Positions 56,051 to 64,000 of a stretch of 64,000 bases of DNA are shown here, piece by piece. The translations under genes were made by a program, and so were the position numbers. The stretch is from Axinella damicornis (Eukaryota; Porifera; Demospongiae; Axinellida; Axinellidae), in NCBI GenBank assembly GCA_963931865.1, contig OZ007515.1, forward strand, positions 989,506-1,053,505. The letters run 5' to 3'. Under the pieces are notes generated by a model. It did no database searches. It worked only from the letters and a program-made list of their open reading frames with translations, and was not told where the DNA came from. The first letter of the stretch is position 1. Each line of letters starts with the position of its first letter.

Positions 56051-58514
56051 TCACATTACTAGCCATGGTTTTTCATAATCTTTGCTTTCAGAGACTCGAA
56101 AGAAAAGGCAATTACCTTGCATGTATTGCATATGCTGCAAATCAAAAACACCAGACATCACTATTTTCTCTTCACCTTCAAAATCTGATGATGAATTAGA
56201 TTTCGGAGTTAATTTGCTATGTGAGGCATCTCCTCGTTGGTTTAATAATTCCACTGTAAGTGAAATGGGCTCCTGTCGTTGCCAGGGACTGGTCCGACTG
56301 CACAATAGTTCCAGTGCTACACTAACTTTGTTATCCAGTGAACAATAAAACCGACTGGGATGTTCTGACTGGATCCGGACGCACAGACGTAATCTGCACT
56401 CACTCCTGCGAGAGTAGAAGGCCGTGCTGTACCACACATCCCCTGTATTCCGGAATTCTGCAAAGTCTGTCATTTTAATAATCACTGGCAAAGTTCGCAC
56501 TTCATCCATACATGTTGCTAGCTCTTGCCTCAGGCTCAATATGGAGGCCACAGCACAGTTGAGATGTTGTTGCTGGTCCTGTGCTATGTGCTCATCAAGA
56601 TTTTCTCGCAGAAGTCGTGTTTCACACCCAACCTCACTGAGGGTGCATGGGATCGTCTCCTTGGGACACTGGGAGCGATGGTCATCCAGATCTTTCAACT
56701 CCCCAGTCCAGTCACAGCCTTCATCCGAATTTGTGCACTTGACCATCAATGTTTGTATCTGTTCATTGCTTTTGTTGTCAGAGAAATGGTTGTTTTTGTT
56801 CTTCTGACGGCAGCTGGTGATGTGTGATAACTCACAGCTACTGGTTATTCTGGCAAGACATGACTTGCAGTAGAATGCACCACAACACGTCATCTGCTGA
56901 GGCTCCTTGGCAACGTGCTTACACTTTTGACACAAGAGATCGTCTGGTGGTTGATCAATAAACTCACACGTGTGACCCCCTACAACATCAGTTGCTGTTT
57001 TAGGCCTCTGGAAATGGACAGACGAGTAGATATCTATTCAACAGAGCAGACCAGGGGTGTCCATAGACCACATAGCTACCCCGTGCAGAACGTCTACGGC
57101 CCTTTGTCTTCTGCATGCAGACAGTGCCAAGCCTCGTTCCCAGGCTCCTCCCCAGCTTTTTGTCGCATACTGTACAGTATGCGACAAAACGCTGGGGAGG
57201 AGCCTGGGAACGAGGTTAGATAGTGCCCTGATGCTGATTGGTCAATACATGCTATCGCATAAACTGTGTTTGTGTATGGCCGTATCCAAGGTGTGGGAGT
57301 GACCAACTGCCGTATACAAAGACATTGTGGAGATCGAGGTACCAGAATAATAAATCATGAATCAATAGTCACAATGTCTGCAAAGTATATGAATGCTGGT
57401 TGCAAATGTGACTGCAGTGTATATTACAGCATACACGTCATATCACATAGAAAAGCAGTAGCTATAGTGTCTTGGGAAGCAAGGCAGGCACATGCAATAG
57501 AGTTGTTTTCATGAATTATGTCCATGTTGAATGGTTATTTTTTGGTGGGTGGGTGGGTGGGTGGGGGGTAATAATTCCGTTCCTGAGTATTATGGACACA
57601 AATACATACAGCACCCACATAATAGCATCATGACCATTATGCCTTACTTCCTGCTCAGCTAGTAAGCTCCCTACAATCATGTACCTTTGCTTTGGACACT
57701 TCAGACTCACTGCTCCCTCTTTTACGAGCTGTTGGTGGGACAGTGGGTGTCTCAGTAGCTTTGCAGTCTGCTCTACCTGCTGAAATGGGTTTTGTTCCAC
57801 CTGCAGTTGAAACCTGTTTTGCTCCAGTCTGCTTGAAGTCTGATTGCCTGCTTGCTTGACTTTGAAGTTGCAAACCTGGATAGAAAGTCTTCATATGAAC
57901 TATAGTAACTGGCCACCATGAGAACAAATGTGCAGCCTGAGGCTTACCTGATGAGCTTTGGCTTGTAGAGGTCTGTGGCACCACTGGCACTGGAGTATTT
58001 ATAGTAACACTGGACGCTTGGGAACCTGGAAAAAATTAACGTTTCAACTATAGCTTTGACCAGTCATTTTGTTGCCTCCCCACCCCCCGGCTGCATGGTC
58101 TGCCATAGCAGTGTGACATTGGACATGAGCTGCAGCTGTTGCCTTGTGTCAAAGCTAGGCATGCGCTAGACAATGAAAGCAGGAATCTAGCTAGTTATAG
58201 CTACCTGCGGTGGCAGATGCAGATGATATAACAACATCATATTTCGTCTGAAGCTGGGTAGCTAGTTGCTGATCACTGATCACTCGGCATTTAAGAGCAT
58301 TGATGAGGGCATTCCTCGTTGGATAGGGATCAACTTGCTTGAGCCATCTCTTGAGCATCTCACGCAGGCACTCGACTGAGTTATCGTTCTTAATGTTGTC
58401 AAGGTCACCAACGTCTATGCGAAGTTGTACACCAAGGTCATACCATCTGCTGGATACGTCATGAAGATCAATTTGTAGATCTCCAAGGTCAGTCATAACC
58501 AGCTTTTTATCCAT
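56051..58514 (-). CDS. Death domain-RING-TRAF zinc finger-MATH-like fusion protein, 511 residues
   Basis: Four exons on the minus strand: 58205-58514, 57948-58025, 57685-57875 and 56051-57007, with phases 1, 1 and 0 all matching. Residues 1-100 form a Death domain (ISSRWYDLGVQL-like helix, then W-x-x-x-VDPYPTRNALINAL). Residues 104-193 are a Ser/Thr/Gln-rich linker. Residues 219-243 are a RING-type Cys array (CQKCK, TCCGAFYCKSC). About 270-345 are TRAF-type zinc fingers (CTNSDEGCDWTG, HRSQCP, CTLSEVGC), followed by a short helical stretch. About 360-511 resemble a MATH domain (WYSTAFYSRRSECRLRLCVRI, then a Phe/Leu-rich end). In known families Death domains recruit receptor adaptors and TRAFs act as ubiquitin ligases or scaffolds downstream, so one chain would combine both steps (inference). 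ATG at 58514 is chosen as the first in frame before the Death domain. Confidence 0.88.
57129..57218. mobile_element. Foldback MITE in intron 3 of the Death-TRAF gene
   Basis: AAGCCTCGTTCCCAGGCTCC and mirror with arms of about 42 bp including CAGC-TTTTTGTCGCATACTGTA. Flanks GACAGTGCC / GATAGTGCC differ at one base, a likely 8-9 bp target duplication. Confidence 0.88.
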
Positions 58515-61500
58515 TCTTGCATGTAGCTATCTGCTAGCTTGCTACCTCTAGCTACACCAGATCCCAAAACTGTTCACCCTATACTTTCCATTCAATCTAG
58601 ATGCACACCCTCATCATAGATATTATATCTATGCCCTCATGCACCTTCTAGCTACCTATCAAAAAGCTGGGTTCAGGTCAAAAAATGGCGGTAAAATGAT
58701 CACATGGTAGCGATTCCGGAAGTGACGTAACAAACGAAATTTTTCCGGCCAAATTTGAATTATTAAAGTGGTACGTTGGGCATCGACTGTAAACAAAAGC
58801 GCACGCTTTCTCTCAACGAAACCTATGTAAAATACATATCGCTGGAATCGCCATTGCCTGAAGAATCCGATTCTGTGAGTTGGCAAAAGTAACGATCAAG
58901 TCGTGGGATACCACGGAGTAAATCGTCCTTAAAAACTCCAATTCACGGTGTTGCAGACCTCGAAAGTGCTACCAACGCCCATATTCGGAATCAGCGACTC
59001 GGAAAGTACTTGAAACAGTCCTTATGAACCCGTAAGGCAACAGTGACACCCAGCAAGAACGATAGCTACAGTTAAAAAATCTGGAATGTAATCATTACAG
59101 TGTTCAAAATGACCACAGATAGCTGAGGGAGAGATCAAGACAATGCCAAAATAATGTCTAGTACCTACATGTATGCAACTGAAAGTGTATGCACAATTAC
59201 GGTCCTCGTCACAAGACAGACGACTTGTCCCTTGAGTATAATGCTTGGTTTTCCAGTGATGCTGCACTGCAGTGTCTGGTGCACCATGCATGTGGAGGGA
59301 ATAGCGACGTATACACCTGCATGTGGAGGGAATAGCAACGTACAGTAATGAGAACTGCCAAACATGCAGTAAGCCAGTCTGTTTGATAGTAGTATTGCCG
59401 TCTGTAGCTATAGGATGAAATATACGGTTTGTCCGGCGGCAAAACTTGAACGATGATATGTAGGCAGCATGACCCAAGTGGAGAGAGTCTGGTGACTTTC
59501 ATGATAGGCAGGATTCCTCAGGTTCGTCACAAATTGATGACTAGCTAACCAATTTATGCATGCATCATGGTAATTAAGTAGAGGCCTAAGGACTACAATG
59601 CCAATTCTGTGTATAGAATCAAAGTACACTTGAATAAAATTAATGCCCACCCTTGAACTTGTCTTGCATAGCTATAGCAGAGTGCACTGCTTGACAAGTG
59701 TTGTGCATCTCCGTGGTATGAAATGCACTTGAGAAGCAGATCACAACGTCATAGCTAATTCGGCCTCCTGGACTATAGCTACATCACAGTGGCATACTGC
59801 CATTCAGAGCTGCCACAACTTGCCGGCTTCAAAATCTGGCGGCTATGTTGAAACATTTCCTGTCTGCTGAGGTGTGTATGGGTATGGAAACACTTGAACA
59901 AGCATCCACTCTTTTCTTTGGGTGCCCATGTGTGCTCATTTCATGACTACGGTGCATAAACTCAATCACAATGGTCATATAGCATTTGTAGCCCCTCCCT
60001 TTCCACAACGTGCCACAAATGGATGAATGATCTCAGTAGCTGCGGCTAGAAAGAGGGGAAGAAAACCGCCTCATAAGTAGATGAGCAGCCTCAGCAAGAG
60101 TGTTTGAGCTTGTTAGCTCTAATCCAGGTGCACTAGCCGGGTAGCCCTTCCCACATGATCCCACAAGTATAAACACACATCAGGTCACATACCTCATTGC
60201 CAGGAGTGCAGCGTATCATCTTCTACAGATACAGAATCGCCACAGCTGAACTGCAAATTCAATGGCGATCAATTTGGTGCAAGTTTCAGTCAAATCCGTG
60301 CAGCCGTTCTCGAGATATGAACACTTTGATGGAGACCACGTGAATATACCGCAAATGTACGCCTACCACTTTTTCTATTTAAAAGGAGTCGGAAAAATTT
60401 TCGTGTGTGACTTATCTTCTGAGTTACGTATCTCGACTTCTACGCAACCGATTTACACCGGACAAAAGCCAATCAACTCGCAATTCAGTGCAGAATTTTA
60501 TGATAAATATTTCAAAACGCTCACACCAATTTGAAAAATCCGTCCGGAATCGCTACACATGGCTTTAAAGATATTCACAGATGTTCTTAGTATAACAACA
60601 TGAATAACAATCCCCAGACCAGCAACTGTTGTCCTGGCAACCCAAAATCCCATCCTTTATAAAAATCCCAAATAACTGGATTACGTTGGTAATGTTGACT
60701 AGCGTAGATTACCATTATTCGACCACTTACTGTTGATGACCTCATATCTTGGCCGTTGAACACTCCAGGATCACCGATCGAAATTTGTTTTGCACTGCTG
60801 GTATTACTGTATTAGATAATTGACTTCCAGGGGAAAGCCCCTTATGGGCGGTTTGTTATGTCTAGGTAGGTGACACAATAGCTGCATGCACTCAATAATC
60901 GACCGAAGGTACATAAAATCGTTTTGCTATCCTTTCCTGCAGACTAATTTTCGACCGGATGACGACACATTAATCTTTGAAGACCAACTACCATCTCCAC
61001 ATCCCAACAGTGCATACATTAATGCTTTCCATGCACCCACACCAGGGGGGGTGGGACAAGGTCCGTGCCCACGTGGTACAATTAACATTCCATAGGTATA
61101 GTGCACAATAATATACAAGAAGTATGCGGAACTAGCAGACTAGTAACAGCTCTAGCACTGACTTATCACTGGGGTTCGATGGGGTTCGATCGCTTTATTG
61201 ACTTCCTACCTGATGCTAAACACTTGAGTGCGGTCGACAAGTCTGCATTCGCTGATATTCTCGGTGAGTCTGCATGGTCACTTACATAACTGCTCAGTAC
61301 AGGCACGTAGTAGTGTGTAGTGGCTTATACCCAGTTCGGTCACAGTCTTTGCATGGAGGTTACTCTTCAGGATGCATTGAAAGCGCAATACAGCCTTCTT
61401 TCACGGAGAAAAGCAGTAGAACGACTTTGCATTACGTCATACGAAATGACAGTGCACGTGATCTTGTCCTACCCCCCCCTGCACCCACACAGCATATAAC

Positions 61501-62991
61501 TGCATGCACAGAAAAAATGGAGACCACATTTCAATTGTACACGACAAGAATTGTGATGAAATGAATCTCAGTGTGAAGATAACGTACAGCTAACTGTAAA
61601 TGTCATGAGGATTCAGTGACTTCTTCCGGGTTCAGGTAGGGCTGAGGGCCTGATGGGGTTCCATGAACAACTCTTCCAGCAATCCTATCCTTGAGGGTGG
61701 TTCTGGGCACAGCAGCACGATTTACACCTATTCTGCCATTCATAACGCATTTCACTGCCCCTCTCATGGATTCTTCGGACCACTTTTATACTTATTCAGG
61801 CGGTTGGTTTTCCGTTCGTCCTCAGGAGCCCTCCTTTTCCTTTTTTCGCGCTTTCCCATGGCTGTCGTTGCTTACTTCCACGTTGCCCACAAATGAAGTT
61901 CCGTGAACGCCCGTGTACGTTCCGTAAACGCCCGTGTACGTTCGTACATCTCCGTATACGGACGATCGAAAATAGATGCCAGTGGTCGAATCAACGTGGT
62001 CGATCATACCATAGATAATACAGTACTGACGTGGATGTGAAACGGTAGCGTATGCGGACAGTATACGGATATATCGTGAAGCGGTCATTGCAGCTGCGCA
62101 GCGAAATTACTGCTGTCCGTCGTTAAGTGCAAACGAGCGCTATCGAACCTCTATCGCGAAGTAAACAACAAACTGTTAGCAGAACACTATCCAGAGTGTC
62201 AGGTAAGTGGTATGAATTAGCTAAGAGTCTCTGACCTACGTATAGGCACCTACTATTCATCACAATTCATTAGAGCCACCATGGTGGATATGTTTGTGTG
62301 AGGCGATCTGCCTAACTGCTTGTGTTTGAGATAAAAGTTGCCTTGTACAGGGTAATATACAGACTCAAGAACTGGGAGAAAATCAAATTTTGTTTCACTT
62401 TTGTTGAGTATAACTAGAAATGGCCTAAAAGTATGTTAAAATAAGGTGTTTATGTCATCTACTTTGTGTGAGACGATCTCTAAAAGTGCTTGACTCAGAC
62501 CTAAGCATCAAAGTGAAACCTAAGGCTTACAGGTTGGTCTACCGGGAGAAAATAGTTTTAGTTCAAGAAACTTTATATAGGAGCTTATATCATGTCACAC
62601 TTTGATGCATCGATGGTGACCTGGGGCTATAATTATAAATGTAGTTCTGTACATCAGCATATTTATAGTGACAATTTTGTGCATTAGCGCTAGCATACAT
62701 AAAAAAACTAATATAAAATTATTGTATTACGTATCTTTGTGTTAGCTATATGTGCACATGCACTGGCAGTGTACATGTTGTTTTAGTATGACTATCAGAG
62801 TTTTAGTCAGCTATATAGTCTGTGTATTTGATTCAGCAGTCAGTGTAGTTATAATTGTGGAAGCTTTTAGTTATGGTTTTAGTTAGTTAACTAAATATGG
62901 AAAAGGGGCTAACTAAAGGGTTTTAGTTTCATTTTAGTGAACGGAACATTATAGTTAGTTATACATTAATGCTATAGTTTTGATTAACTAG
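58515..62991. other. Intergenic region with no supported gene
   Basis: 4.5 kb contains the presumed promoter of the Death-TRAF gene at its left edge and that of the transposase-like ORF at its right. Short ORFs such as 60262-60534 (90 codons) and 61101-61289 show no recognisable domain. Minor direct repeats occur at 59284-59343 (GCATGTGGAGGGAATAGC twice) and 61903-61940 (CCGTGAACGCCCGTGTACGTT-like, twice). From 62200 the sequence becomes A/T-rich. No tRNA, rRNA or low-complexity expansion was seen. Confidence 0.6.
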
Positions 62992-64000
62992 ATGGACAAG
63001 AGGCAGAGCAAGTCCAGCAGTGGAAGAGGAATCCACAAGAAGAAAAAGAAGGGAGCACGGGCACAATTTGATCGTCGAAAGAATGATGAGCGTCATCAGC
63101 AACAATCCAACAAGGAGAACCTACTGCCTGAACAATGGCAAGACCTCTCTAGCAATGGCACTCCTCAATACAGCAAGCTGGAGAATGGGCCCAAAGGATT
63201 GCGCCTAGTGACAACAACTGTTTCATGTTCTGGCTGCACTTGGAACGTACATGTCGGTGACAAGAAGGTTCCAGAATCGTGCCATCTCCTGATGAAATCT
63301 TCACCATGCACATCTTCCTCCAAGGTTCTACCGAATCTAATCAGAAGTGTCGACAGAGCACGTCTCTGTCCGGGCAATCCAGAGGAGCAGTTTGTCACTA
63401 TCTGTCACAAGAGAGGGGGAGAAATGAAAGGGGAAAGAGGAACTGGAGACAGAATTGCTTTTATTGACAGCACTCCAGTTGTTGATTCGAAGGGGCAAAG
63501 CTATCCTTGCACTGTGAGGAGAGTGGATTGTGATATCCTTTGCGAACCTGAAGGCCCTTACCCACAACGTTGCAGACCATGTCAGTCTTTCAGATCAACT
63601 CTCCACTCATCTCTCTGTCGTCAGATGGATGTCGGTGATGATCACACAGCAGCTAGTAGCCACACGAGGTACTGCAACCTCACCCCTACTGAAAAAGATG
63701 AGAGGATGAAAAATCTTCACCAGTCCCTCAAGCTTGAAAGACAGCGAGTAAAGCGCTTACAGATGAAGGTCAGCAAGCTGATTGAAGATCAAGCCATATC
63801 TCTTCATGATGGGGATACTGCTGACATCTCAAGCATTATTGCAGATGTGAGCCCAGTAGTGGAGAAAGAGTTCCCACCAGACTCTCCTCAAAGGATCTTT
63901 TGGGAGCAGCAGATGCACTACAATGGCCTCAAGGACAAGCGGCAGATGAGATGGCATCCTCTTGTAGTCCGATTTGCGCTCAACCTGAAGTACCTCTCAA
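62992..64000 (+). CDS. P-element/THAP9-like transposase-derived protein, 5' part
   Basis: An open frame from ATG at 62992 runs off the window (336 codons, no stop, no intron needed). It begins with a Lys-rich stretch (KKKKKGARAQFDRRKND, a likely nuclear signal). Cys clusters follow (CSGC; CDILCEP, RCRPC, SLCRQ), then a heptad-like coiled coil (DERMKNLHQSLKLERQRVK). The end reads FWEQQMHYNGLKDKRQMRWHPLVVRF, the junction typical of the start of P-element/THAP9 transposase domains. No N-terminal THAP finger of the classical C-x-C-x-C-x-x-H form was evident. The catalytic part lies outside the window, so an active element, relic or domesticated gene cannot be told apart. Confidence 0.7.
   Translation, partial: MDKRQSKSSSGRGIHKKKKKGARAQFDRRKNDERHQQQSNKENLLPEQWQDLSSNGTPQYSKLENGPKGLRLVTTTVSCSGCTWNVHVGDKKVPESCHLLMKSSPCTSSSKVLPNLIRSVDRARLCPGNPEEQFVTICHKRGGEMKGERGTGDRIAFIDSTPVVDSKGQSYPCTVRRVDCDILCEPEGPYPQRCRPCQSFRSTLHSSLCRQMDVGDDHTAASSHTRYCNLTPTEKDERMKNLHQSLKLERQRVKRLQMKVSKLIEDQAISLHDGDTADISSIIADVSPVVEKEFPPDSPQRIFWEQQMHYNGLKDKRQMRWHPLVVRFALNLKYLS

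Noticed and set aside
60262..60534. 90-codon ORF as a small gene
   Set aside because: No recognisable domain, splice partner or promoter evidence; length is expected by chance in 4.5 kb.

Overview
The window is eukaryotic and metazoan. Five gene loci with spliced GT-AG introns (mostly 50-600 bp) were assembled exon by exon. Conserved animal genes lie beside a Death-RING-TRAF fusion, a multi-SPRY protein, a P-element/THAP9-like ORF and many foldback MITEs. This mix suggests an early-branching animal, most likely a sponge; that is inference, since no species marker was available.

Layout. (1) 1-3812, plus strand: C-terminal 15 exons of a class I PI3-kinase catalytic subunit (helical and kinase domains), 5' end off the window. 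(2) 4310-13322, minus strand, tail-to-tail with PI3K: a 2,664-residue protein with about 12 SPRY-like domains, almost all in one 7.76-kb exon. (3) 13357-14274: a short head-to-head interval serving as the presumed promoter region for the SPRY gene and CNOT1. (4) 14275-55180, plus strand: complete CNOT1, the CCR4-NOT scaffold, in 61 exons. Every junction phase agrees, and the 2,372-residue product is close to the human length of about 2,376. (5) 56051-58514, minus strand: a four-exon gene joining a Death domain to a RING, TRAF-type zinc fingers and a MATH-like domain. (6) 58515-62991: mostly featureless intergenic DNA. (7) 62992-64000, plus strand: the 5' part of a P-element/THAP9-like transposase-derived ORF, running off the end.

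The CNOT1 introns hold most of the unusual material: very large polypyrimidine, CA and minisatellite expansions that usually abut 3' splice sites; hairpin MITEs with TAGCCTCGTTCCCAGG ends and 8-9 bp target-site duplications; a TA-flanked MITE; a dispersed repeat present in opposite orientations 30 kb apart; and scattered, sometimes permuted exon fragments of alanyl-tRNA synthetase. Two genes carry minisatellites whose unit includes the exon end plus its 5' splice site, with a length divisible by three (PI3K, 45 bp; CNOT1, 48 bp). These form ladders of frame-compatible alternative donors and are, with the Death-TRAF fusion, the most interesting signals here.

Functionally, PI3K and the Death-TRAF protein are signalling proteins, CNOT1 scaffolds mRNA deadenylation, and the SPRY protein is probably a multivalent protein-binding scaffold. 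Nothing in the sequence shows that they form one pathway.
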